Assembly: GCA_902623995.1 (NCBI GenBank)
Contig: CACNWE010000002.1
Coordinates: forward strand, 124,001-188,000
Length of the DNA: 64,000 bases
Source of the DNA: an uncultured SAR116 cluster alpha proteobacterium
GTDB taxonomy: Bacteria > Pseudomonadota > Alphaproteobacteria > Puniceispirillales > Marisalimonadaceae
Direction: 5' to 3'
Shown: positions 56,815-64,000 of the stretch, in pieces
Position numbering within the stretch: the stretch's first letter is position 1
How the letters are laid out: each line of letters opens with the position of its first letter
The notes under the pieces: generated by a model
What the model was told of the DNA's origin: nothing
The model's input: only the letters and a program-made list of their open reading frames with translations
The model's database searches: none
Position numbers and translations under genes: made by a program

Positions 56815-57720
56815 ATGTTTAATTTCTTAAGATATTTTATATATAAAATCATTCCTTCATCGCTATACTATCAAATTGCTACTATAGTTAAAAAGCGACG
56901 ATTAGATAAAATACAAAAATATTTAATTGATCAAATTAGTACTAAACTCATTTTTAATATTTTACAAAAAAGGCAAAAAAGTGAAAAATTATTCATTTTT
57001 GGAAGCGGTTCCTCGATCAATGAATTGAATCACAGTAATTATGAAGAAATTAACAGAAACTGTAGTATTGGAATTAATAAGTGGATTTTTCATGATTTTG
57101 TAACAAATTACTACATGATTGAATTAACTGCGGATGATAACTTAAACCAAAAATTTAAGTTGAAAATTCTTTTTTTGCAAAAAAATAAAATAAAAAATCC
57201 AATTTTTCTTATACATAAAGGAAGAATAAATCCAAAAAAGATTAAAACTTGGATGCAAGGAATGGACCCGAAAAGTGTTTTTTTATATGAATATATAAGG
57301 CCTGATACTTTTAAAAAGAATGTTAAAAGTCAATTTGCTAAAACTTTAGAACTTTTATCAAATATTAATAAAAAATCTAATGTGTTGACATTAGGTGTAG
57401 GTGCAACTTTAGAAAGAGCAATTTCACTTACCCTTTTACTTGGTTATTCAAAAATAATTATTCTTGGAATTGACTTAAAAAACACTAAGGTTTTTTGGAG
57501 TAAGAAAGATAAAAATTTTAAAGATATTGAAAGTGGTCAAAATGTTAGTGGTTATCACTTAACAGCAACCAAATTATTTGGACGTTTCCCACTACAGGAA
57601 TCCGTTGTTATTCTAGATGAATTAGCAAGGGAATATTTTAATTCTAAAATATTAATTTCAACTAAAAATTCTTTATTATCTAACAAACTAGATAAATATA
57701 AATGGAAAAAAAATGATTAG
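56815..57720 (+). CDS. Putative glycosyltransferase, GT42- or DUF115-like
   Basis: A 301-residue protein I cannot name firmly. The segment LFIFGSGSSINELNH (about 59-73) resembles the N-terminal nucleotide-site loop of GT42 and DUF115 (MAF-type) proteins, and GVGATLERAISLTLLLGYSK followed by IIILGIDL (about 197-223) fits the second conserved block. These families transfer sialic-acid-like sugars from CMP donors. N-terminal residues 1-20 are weakly hydrophobic; no clear signal. Starts three bases after the GT29-like gene and its end overlaps the GT-D-like gene by eight bases, so all three are co-expressed. Confidence 0.42.
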   Translation: MFNFLRYFIYKIIPSSLYYQIATIVKKRRLDKIQKYLIDQISTKLIFNILQKRQKSEKLFIFGSGSSINELNHSNYEEINRNCSIGINKWIFHDFVTNYYMIELTADDNLNQKFKLKILFLQKNKIKNPIFLIHKGRINPKKIKTWMQGMDPKSVFLYEYIRPDTFKKNVKSQFAKTLELLSNINKKSNVLTLGVGATLERAISLTLLLGYSKIIILGIDLKNTKVFWSKKDKNFKDIESGQNVSGYHLTATKLFGRFPLQESVVILDELAREYFNSKILISTKNSLLSNKLDKYKWKKND

Positions 57721-58525
57721 GAATATAAATAATTTTTTTAAATATATATATCTACTTTTATATAAAATTTACAATTTATTGATCTTATGGATAAGATCTG
57801 AAAATAAATGGATCGATCCGCATTACTTGATAAGAAATAATCTTCTATCAGACCGAGAAACTTTACTACATCTAAAGGAAAATCCAAATGTTGGCATTAT
57901 AAGAAATGGTAATAGTGAATTGGGCTTAATAATTGGGAATTCCCCTCAGACACAAAAATACAACAAAATTTTAAGAGATAGATTAGTACAAAATTGTCGA
58001 TACTATAACTTTGACACAATGAAAAAATATTTATTGGCACTACCTTTGGAAACCCTAATAGTAGGATATACTAATAGAAACATACCAGATTGGTATCCTG
58101 GAAGAGCATCAAGATGGGCAATGAGATTTTTAGTTAAAAAAAGTCAAGTTTATGCATCACCATTTTGCTTTAGGATCACGGATGTTGAAGATGAAGATAT
58201 GAAAAGTTATTTTGAACTATTAAAAAGCTTATTTGTCGGAAGAAAAATTATTTATGTTGGTCCTAAGAATAATAGAAATAGTGAAATACCAGATTTTATT
58301 TCTCCATGTGAGATCTTAACGATACCAGAAAAAAATGCTTTTGCGAATTTTGAAAAAATCCTCACACAGATTAAAAATCTTTGTAAAAATCATAAAAATC
58401 CACTTGTAGTCATTGTAGGAGGTACAACAGCATCAGCACTCAGTTACTCATTGAATATTTCTAATATAACATGTTATGATTTTGGCCAATTTAATAGGTT
58501 ATATAAAAAATACCTGCAAAAATAA
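57713..58525 (+). CDS. GT-D-fold glycosyltransferase (SP_1767/DUF1792-like) with altered metal motif
   Basis: A 270-residue protein resembling GT-D glycosyltransferases. The block VGIIRNGNSELGLI (about 60-73) is where those enzymes carry R-x-G-D-G-E with the metal-binding DxE; here the pattern is Asn67-Ser68-Glu69, so the Asp is replaced by Asn. Late blocks match well: ILTIPEKNAFANFEKILTQI and VVIVGGTTASALSYSL, then CYDFGQFNRLY. An N-terminal hydrophobic stretch (10-27) might associate it with the membrane. The Asn may weaken metal use; function is otherwise unknown. Confidence 0.58.
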   Translation: MIRNINNFFKYIYLLLYKIYNLLILWIRSENKWIDPHYLIRNNLLSDRETLLHLKENPNVGIIRNGNSELGLIIGNSPQTQKYNKILRDRLVQNCRYYNFDTMKKYLLALPLETLIVGYTNRNIPDWYPGRASRWAMRFLVKKSQVYASPFCFRITDVEDEDMKSYFELLKSLFVGRKIIYVGPKNNRNSEIPDFISPCEILTIPEKNAFANFEKILTQIKNLCKNHKNPLVVIVGGTTASALSYSLNISNITCYDFGQFNRLYKKYLQK

Positions 58526-58766
58526 ATTTAATTTCAAACTCAAAACAGTAAAGTTTTTTTTAATTAAGAGTTTTAATTTACATTTACATAGTAATAAAAA
58601 CAATTGATGTTGTGTTATTTTACAAAATTATTGTTTGAACTATCTTTTCGTTGTGTTAATAATTACAAAAATTGAGTAAATTGTTTTGTTTTAAATTAAA
58701 TTAAAAATAAATTTATTTTGATTTTCCTAATTATAATTTTTTACTATATTTCAAAGAGTTTAGTTA

Positions 58767-59525
58767 ATGAGAAGTGTGATAATCATTCCTGCAAGATATA
58801 AATCTAGCAGATTTCCTGGTAAACCACTTGTACATTTACTTGGTAAACCAATGATTTTGTGGGTTTGTGCACTTAGTGTAGAAGCAGTTGGAATTGATAA
58901 TGTTTATGTAGCCACAGACGATGATCGAATATTCAATTTAGTTTCAGATAAAGGCTACAATGCTATAATGACTAGTGAAAGTTGCCTTACTGGAACAGAC
59001 AGGTTGGCAGAGGCAGTAGATAAAGTAAAAGCAGACATTTACATCAATGTTCAAGGTGATGAACCTTTAGTAAATCCCAAAGATATTATTAATATAATAA
59101 ACTCAAAAAAATTACATTATGAAGAAATTATTAATGGTTATTGCCCTCTTTCTGAAAATGAAGATCCTGATGATGTAAATATTCCTAAAGTAATATTCAA
59201 TGAAAACAATAGTTTGGTGTACATGTCTAGACAAGCTATTCCAGGTTTTAAAAATAAGAATAACGCCCCAACTCAATTTTTTAAACAAGTATGCATTTAT
59301 GCTTTTACAGCCAAAGAACTAAAAGATTATTCAGAATTTGGCAGGAAAAGTACTTTAGAATATTCAGAAGATATTGAAATTATTCGTTTTTTAGAATGGG
59401 GGAAAAAAATAAGAATGGTAGAAACATCCTCAAATCATTTAGGGGTTAACTCACCTGAAGATGTAGAAAAAGTAGAAAAAGAGTTAATGATGATGCGTAA
59501 TCCTCAAAAAACACAAATAGAATAA
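58767..59525 (+). CDS. kdsB: CMP-Kdo synthetase (3-deoxy-manno-octulosonate cytidylyltransferase)
   Basis: A 252-residue cytidylyltransferase that activates Kdo as CMP-Kdo. IIPARYKSSRFPGKPLVHL, ATDDDRI, TGTDRLAEAV and YINVQGDEPLVNP are KdsB hallmarks. It is complete and of normal size. The 241-base gap before it (58526-58766) is very AT-rich; I see no gene there, only likely promoter sequence, and it separates kdsB from the three glycosyltransferase genes. Kdo is required for LPS, but CMP-Kdo can also feed capsules. No kdsA or kdsD is visible here. Confidence 0.92.
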   Translation: MRSVIIIPARYKSSRFPGKPLVHLLGKPMILWVCALSVEAVGIDNVYVATDDDRIFNLVSDKGYNAIMTSESCLTGTDRLAEAVDKVKADIYINVQGDEPLVNPKDIINIINSKKLHYEEIINGYCPLSENEDPDDVNIPKVIFNENNSLVYMSRQAIPGFKNKNNAPTQFFKQVCIYAFTAKELKDYSEFGRKSTLEYSEDIEIIRFLEWGKKIRMVETSSNHLGVNSPEDVEKVEKELMMMRNPQKTQIE

Positions 59526-59657
59526 TAGAAATCTAATTGTAATTTATTTTAGTTTCTAACTTATAACGGGACTTAAGTTCTTGTATTAATATTTTCAACT
59601 TGTTTAAAAATTGATTTAGTTTTATGTAACATTGTAATTGGAAGGTTTACGTGACTG

Positions 59658-60707
59658 ATGGAAAATTTCTATAATTTAAATGCAGTATCAGACATTATAG
59701 GTTCAGATGCGCAAAAATTAGAAGGTAAAACAATTTTATGGACTGGAACTAACGGGTTTTTAGGTCAGTGGGTAATTAGAGTAATTAAATATTTAAATGA
59801 ATTTGTTTTGCGCATGCCATGCAAACTTTTGGCATTTGACATTGATATACCTAGCAAATTAGAATTAAATAAATTTAAAGATTATGGTATTTATTTTCAT
59901 TGCCATGATTTGACAACAAAACTCCCAATTCCAGAAGAATCTATAGATTTCGTAGTACACATGGCTGGTATTGCAAGCCCTACACATTATAAAGTAAAAC
60001 CTCTTGAAACCATTGATGTAGCATTGGAGGGTGTAAGAAGCACTCTTGAAATATCAAAAATTAATAATGCAAAATTTCTATTTACATCATCTTCAGAAGT
60101 ATATCAAACAGCAACAATAATTCCCACACCAGAGACCTATGTTGGCGCAATCGCTTCAAACAACGAGAGATCCTGCTACGATGTATCCAAACTAATGGCA
60201 GAAAATTATGTTTATGTTTATTCAAGAAATTATGGTGTTAATGCATGTAGCGTAAGAATATTTAATAGTTTTGGTCCTGGAATATCTGAACACGATTCAA
60301 GAATCCTTCCAAGAATTGCAAGTGCAGCTAAATCAAAAAAAATATTGAATATATATAAAAGTAAATTTTTACCGAAAAGAACTTACTGTCCAACTGCGAA
60401 TACTATAGGTGGGATTTTCAAAGCATTGCTTAATGGGAAAAAAACAGAAATATATAACATTGGAATGAGCAAACCTGAAGTTAGTGTCAATGAACTAATT
60501 GATATTGTAAATGAGACGGTAAATTTAAATGTAAAATACCAATTTGTTGAACCAAGCTCTGTTTACATTGATGAACCATTAAGAAGATGCCCAGATATAA
60601 CAAAAGCAATTAATGAAATTGGGTATTTTCCTAAGGTAAAACTAGAAAAAGGTATTGAAGATTTTTTTGGATGGACTGAGCAGGCTTATACTGGCATAGA
60701 TCACTAA
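59658..60707 (+). CDS. NAD-dependent epimerase/decarboxylase-like SDR (UXS-type)
   Basis: A 349-residue extended SDR with Rossmann motif TILWTGTNGFLGQWV (about 25-39) and the catalytic Tyr-Lys pair in RSCYDVSKLMAEN. Sequence around SSSEVYQTATIIPTPETYVG and NSFGPGISEHDSRILP is close to UDP-glucuronate decarboxylases (UXS), where the equivalent is SEVYGDP then SCYDEGKR. The UXS reaction would give UDP-xylose, but UDP-4-keto-type dehydratases look similar. The preceding gap (59526-59657) contains no feature I can support. Presumed to make a donor sugar for the cluster. Confidence 0.75.
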   Translation: MENFYNLNAVSDIIGSDAQKLEGKTILWTGTNGFLGQWVIRVIKYLNEFVLRMPCKLLAFDIDIPSKLELNKFKDYGIYFHCHDLTTKLPIPEESIDFVVHMAGIASPTHYKVKPLETIDVALEGVRSTLEISKINNAKFLFTSSSEVYQTATIIPTPETYVGAIASNNERSCYDVSKLMAENYVYVYSRNYGVNACSVRIFNSFGPGISEHDSRILPRIASAAKSKKILNIYKSKFLPKRTYCPTANTIGGIFKALLNGKKTEIYNIGMSKPEVSVNELIDIVNETVNLNVKYQFVEPSSVYIDEPLRRCPDITKAINEIGYFPKVKLEKGIEDFFGWTEQAYTGIDH

Positions 60708-60866
60708 ATTTATATCTAAATTAAATTCATTAAGTATAAAAATATTATGTTGAATATTTAAAACAATGTGTAGTATATGATATGATTACTTAAGTTAAGA
60801 GTAATTTGTTATTTGCAAAAATAAATTTAACAATCGAGTTACTCAAATATCATTAATGAGATCCAA

Positions 60867-62048
60867 ATGTGTAAATGTATTGTTTGTGAAGCCAAAATTG
60901 ATGAAATAAAATCATTAGGTTTACAGCCTTTAGCTAATAAATATCCAAAAGATAAAAATGAGATTCAAAATGAGTTCATTTCATCAATGAGTGTACATTA
61001 TTGTGATAATTGTTTGTACGTAAATCTTCCATGTAATATTAGCCGTGATATCTTCTTTGAAGACTATTATTATTTATCATCAGTAAACCGAGAACTAGTA
61101 GATCATTTTGATTCACTAGCACATGAAATAAATAATTTTGGTTCAAAATTTGTTCTAGATATTGGCTCGAACGATGGTATTTTATTATCCAAATTATTGA
61201 AAAAAAATATAAATTGTCTTGGTATAGATCCATCAGAAAATGTATCACAAATTGCAAATGAACAAGGTTTAAAAACATTAGTCGGGTTTTTTGATAAAGA
61301 TTCAGCAAATTATATAAAAACTAACTTTGGTAGACCTGATTTGATAACAGCCTCAAGTGTATTTACTCATCTTGAAGATCCTAAATCATTTTTTGTAAAC
61401 TGTAAGAACTTGTTGAAAAAAGGTGGTAGGATTTTAATAGAAGTCGAATATCTTGCAGACATAGTTTCTAACTTTGCCTTTGAGAGATTTTACTTTGATA
61501 GACCACATTATTATTCACTTAAGGCTATGATTAAATTAGCAGAAACTTCTGGGTATGTGCTAGAGGATGCTAAATTAATTAATGTACATGGTGGATCAAT
61601 TAGAGCAGTTTTCATTGAAGATAGTAACGTTGAAACTTCTAACAGAGCAAGAGAAATACTAGAAAAAGAAAAATCAGAATTATCAAAAAAACAGTTAATT
61701 TCTAAACTTGACCAATTTTCATCTTCTTGCAAAGTTCTTAAGAAAAAAATTAATAATTTAAAAAATAAAAATATTAAATTTGCAGCTTATGGTTGCCCAG
61801 CAAGATTTTCAACAATTACTAATTTTGCAGAAATTACAAATAATGAGATACCATACGTTATAGATGATAGTCCTTTAAAGCAAAGCAGATTGTCACCTGG
61901 TATGCATATTCCAATCCGTCAATTAAATAAAGAAGACATAGCTGATGTTTACATTGTTTTTGCCTATGAATATATAGAATCAATTAAACAAAAGTTAAAT
62001 AAGCCAACTATTAAATTTTTTAGACCTGTACCTTTTCAAGAAATATGA
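60867..62048 (+). CDS. SAM-dependent C-methyltransferase with N-terminal zinc domain
   Basis: A 393-residue protein organised like sugar C-methyltransferases (TylCIII/NovU-type). The N-terminal cysteines MCKCIVCEAK and YCDNCLYVNL form a probable zinc-binding domain. The SAM motif is VLDIGSNDGILLSKLL (about 99-114) with IGIDPSENV-like residues after it, and the C-terminal Rossmann-like domain has KFAAYGCPARFSTI. It may methylate a deoxysugar of the polysaccharide. The substrate is not evident. Its end overlaps the sulfotransferase gene by four bases. Confidence 0.77.
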   Translation: MCKCIVCEAKIDEIKSLGLQPLANKYPKDKNEIQNEFISSMSVHYCDNCLYVNLPCNISRDIFFEDYYYLSSVNRELVDHFDSLAHEINNFGSKFVLDIGSNDGILLSKLLKKNINCLGIDPSENVSQIANEQGLKTLVGFFDKDSANYIKTNFGRPDLITASSVFTHLEDPKSFFVNCKNLLKKGGRILIEVEYLADIVSNFAFERFYFDRPHYYSLKAMIKLAETSGYVLEDAKLINVHGGSIRAVFIEDSNVETSNRAREILEKEKSELSKKQLISKLDQFSSSCKVLKKKINNLKNKNIKFAAYGCPARFSTITNFAEITNNEIPYVIDDSPLKQSRLSPGMHIPIRQLNKEDIADVYIVFAYEYIESIKQKLNKPTIKFFRPVPFQEI

Positions 62049-62788
62049 TTTTTAAAAATATTATTAAGAAAAGTTTGAACTCAGTAGGGTTATCTATAAG
62101 TCGAGTTAAATCAATTCGACACAAACCTAATGAAATTTTATTTCTTCATATAGGTAAAAATGCAGGTACCCAAGTAATGCATATAGCAACTCAATTAAAA
62201 GATTATGGAATTCAAATTAAAAAATTCAATCACACTGTCAAACTTTCACATCTTCCATTAGGTAGTAAGTATTTTTTTTCTATTAGGAATCCAGCTGATC
62301 GTTTTTTGTCAGGTTTTTATTCAAGAAAAAGAAAAGGACTTCCTAGAATTTATAGTGACTGGAACATGCATGAAAAAATAGCATTTGATAATTTTGAACA
62401 TGGAAATGATCTTGCTGAAAATTTATTTTCTCCAGGTCAAAAAGGAATTTCTGCTCGTCAAGCAATAAAGTCTATATCACATACAGGAATGCAACAAGTT
62501 GACTGGTTTGAATCTGCAGCATTTTTTAAAATACAACCACCCTTAACTATAGTAAGAAGAGAATTTTTTGAAAAAGATATGCAAAAACTTTTAGATATAC
62601 TCAATATTAAAGTACGAATCTCTAGTCTTCTTTCAGAAAATAATTCTGAAGCACACGTAAGTGATTATTATAAAACACCGATGTTGTCTAAGAAAGCATT
62701 AACAAATTTAAAAAAATGGTATATTCAAGATTATATGTTTTATGATTTTTGTGAAGAATGGCTTAAAAAAAATAAACATATCTCATAA
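62045..62788 (+). CDS. Sulfotransferase family protein (PAPS-dependent)
   Basis: A 247-residue protein with sulfotransferase motifs. The PAPS 5'-phosphosulfate loop is LFLHIGKNAGTQVMHI (about 32-47) and the 3'-phosphate motif is FFSIRNPADRFLSGFYSRKRK. It is soluble, with no signal peptide visible, so sulfation would occur in the cytosol on a lipid-linked or nucleotide-bound sugar. The start overlaps the methyltransferase stop (four bases), so co-translation is expected. It implies a sulfated surface glycan. Confidence 0.75.
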   Translation: MIFKNIIKKSLNSVGLSISRVKSIRHKPNEILFLHIGKNAGTQVMHIATQLKDYGIQIKKFNHTVKLSHLPLGSKYFFSIRNPADRFLSGFYSRKRKGLPRIYSDWNMHEKIAFDNFEHGNDLAENLFSPGQKGISARQAIKSISHTGMQQVDWFESAAFFKIQPPLTIVRREFFEKDMQKLLDILNIKVRISSLLSENNSEAHVSDYYKTPMLSKKALTNLKKWYIQDYMFYDFCEEWLKKNKHIS

Positions 62789-62892
62789 ATTTTTTTAAAT
62801 TATTACAATAACAATAACTAAGCTTTTGAATATTGACAAAAAGTAAAAAAAAATGATTGAGTTGATAATTTAATAATACATAAAGGATTAAA

Positions 62893-64000
62893 ATGCGTTT
62901 GCTAAAGTCAAATTATATTTATACATTCATTTGTGTTTTAATAATATCAACTTTTTTTTATTTGGGCTTGGTAGTTGTTGATTTTCTTATTCCAAGAATT
63001 TCAAAAAATAAATCACCTTCAATATCAAATAATGAAAAAGAGTATAAAATAAAATCTGAAAACCAAAAACAACAGTTAACTAGTGCGGGATTTAAGCCAA
63101 ATATTGGTTTAGCAGTTATTGAAAGGCATATTGAATTTCGAGAAGCTATGTTGAATAATTCAATATTAGGTGTTGGGAGTTATCCAAATACAGATACTTT
63201 GTATTGTGATGAAGGGTATGGTTGGCAAACATATAGATCTGATAAATACGGTTTTAGAAATAATAATTCTCAGTATTTAGAAGAAGTAGACGTAGCTATA
63301 TTTGGTGATAGCTATATACAAGGCGGTTGTGTCCCAAATAATTCAACAATCAGTCAAACCATGTCCAGATCTTCTAACACCTTAGGTTTTGGGATTGGTG
63401 GATCTGACCCAATACATTATGCTGCAATGATAAATGTAATGCTACCTAGAGTAAAACCAAAATTTGCTGGAATTGCCTTTTACAATAATGATTTCAACGA
63501 CTCAGATAAATCAAGTGAATTTTATAAGTTTTGGGTTGGTTTGAATAAAAAGACCAATGTATATTTCAATGATGATGGTAATTTGAGTTCATCAGTTACC
63601 AAATATTATGAAGATCTTAGAAAAATACATAATGACTTACTTAAAAGAGATGAAAATATTAAAAATTTAAAACAAAGATGGCCATTATCAACAAGAGATA
63701 AATTTTTTAAAATAAAAAAATATTTACTATTGAATAATATCAGAGCGCTTCTGTTTCAATATTTTCCAAATTTAATTCCACTAGTTGGGATAAGTCCGTC
63801 TTCTAAAGTGGCGTTAGATACTTTGGTTACCAATTGTAGGATTTATGGTTGTATTCCTTTTATAACCTTTTTACCAAATAGTACTTTTTGGAATCCGAAC
63901 TTTAGTGCAAAATATTTTGAGGCACAACTGAAACATTTTTCTATTAAGAACCAAATAAGATTCATAAATCTTAATCAAATTATTGACAGCGATATTTTAG
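62893..64000 (+). CDS. SGNH-like protein, 3' end outside the window (partial)
   Basis: The frame opens with ATG at 62893, 104 bases after the sulfotransferase stop, and is still open at the window end after 369 codons. An N-terminal hydrophobic helix (about 8-32) is followed by a long soluble part. The segment DVAIFGDSYIQGG (about 133-145) carries the GDS motif of SGNH hydrolases and O-acetyltransferase-like proteins, with Ser as the expected nucleophile. It is preceded by RSDKYGFRN, common in this family. It may acetylate or deacetylate the polysaccharide. The rest is not visible, so catalytic His and Asp cannot be checked. Confidence 0.6.
   Translation, partial: MRLLKSNYIYTFICVLIISTFFYLGLVVVDFLIPRISKNKSPSISNNEKEYKIKSENQKQQLTSAGFKPNIGLAVIERHIEFREAMLNNSILGVGSYPNTDTLYCDEGYGWQTYRSDKYGFRNNNSQYLEEVDVAIFGDSYIQGGCVPNNSTISQTMSRSSNTLGFGIGGSDPIHYAAMINVMLPRVKPKFAGIAFYNNDFNDSDKSSEFYKFWVGLNKKTNVYFNDDGNLSSSVTKYYEDLRKIHNDLLKRDENIKNLKQRWPLSTRDKFFKIKKYLLLNNIRALLFQYFPNLIPLVGISPSSKVALDTLVTNCRIYGCIPFITFLPNSTFWNPNFSAKYFEAQLKHFSIKNQIRFINLNQIIDSDIL

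Noticed and set aside
58526-58766. AT-rich gap before kdsB examined for an RNA gene or riboswitch
   Set aside because: No stable stem with GC pairs and no recognisable riboswitch core; best read as promoter region.

Overview
The window is a strongly AT-rich, densely packed bacterial chromosome segment. It looks like a free-living marine alphaproteobacterium with a streamlined genome (SAR11-, HIMB59- or SAR116-like in style); the exact lineage cannot be fixed from sequence reading alone. The main pointer is the gene order asd / sdhCDAB / zapE / mdh / sucCDAB / lpdA, a classic alphaproteobacterial TCA-cycle block. Intergenic gaps are short and many stops overlap the next start. TTG and GTG starts occur in several core genes. 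I see no rRNA, tRNA, CRISPR array, insertion sequence or phage gene, and no gene-free stretch above 300 bases other than the remnants of a broken wzz gene.

Layout. (1) 1-14.5 kb: the end of asd, a DMT permease, then the TCA block on the + strand. The E2 subunit SucB has an unusual domain order. (2) 14.5-35 kb: a mixed metabolic region. It holds an SMR pump, a class II aldolase, htpG behind an RpoH-type promoter, an MFS permease, a VOC protein, an acyl-CoA dehydrogenase, a four-gene Gld-like ABC export system, an amidase, an AlaC-like aminotransferase, a frameshifted wzz, a cytosolic-type gamma-glutamyltransferase, a second DMT permease, a TcuA-like flavoprotein and a D-2-hydroxyacid dehydrogenase. 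(3) 35-38.2 kb: surface-glycan genes (DxD glycosyltransferase, GT9 heptosyltransferase-like, O-antigen-ligase-like). (4) 38.4-48.3 kb: an apparent peptidoglycan-recycling neighbourhood. It has an AmpG-like permease, a leaderless YkuD enzyme, a leaderless GH84 hexosaminidase, a PIG-L deacetylase, AnmK, a short MurQ, a leaderless NlpC/P60 peptidase and a leaderless T7-lysozyme-like amidase, with the membrane pyrophosphatase HppA and a 3-hydroxyisobutyrate dehydrogenase among them. (5) 48.5 kb to the end: a surface-polysaccharide cluster. It has ManC, a PglK/MsbA-like flippase, a Wzy-like polymerase, a sugar epimerase plus a TviB-type dehydrogenase, three unusual glycosyltransferase candidates (GT29-like, GT42/DUF115-like, GT-D-like), KdsB, a UXS-like SDR, a C-methyltransferase-like protein, a sulfotransferase and a truncated SGNH protein.

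How it fits together. Region 1 is central carbon oxidation. In region 4 the genes can be read as a complete cytosolic route from imported anhydro-muropeptides to GlcNAc-6-phosphate, with the GH84 enzyme possibly standing in for NagZ; this is the most system-like proposal in the window. Region 5 would build an acidic, possibly sulfated and Kdo- or sialic-acid-like-containing polysaccharide. The most notable single-gene observations are the permuted SucB, the triple-frameshift wzz, the K+-dependent signature of HppA and the altered metal motif of the GT-D protein.
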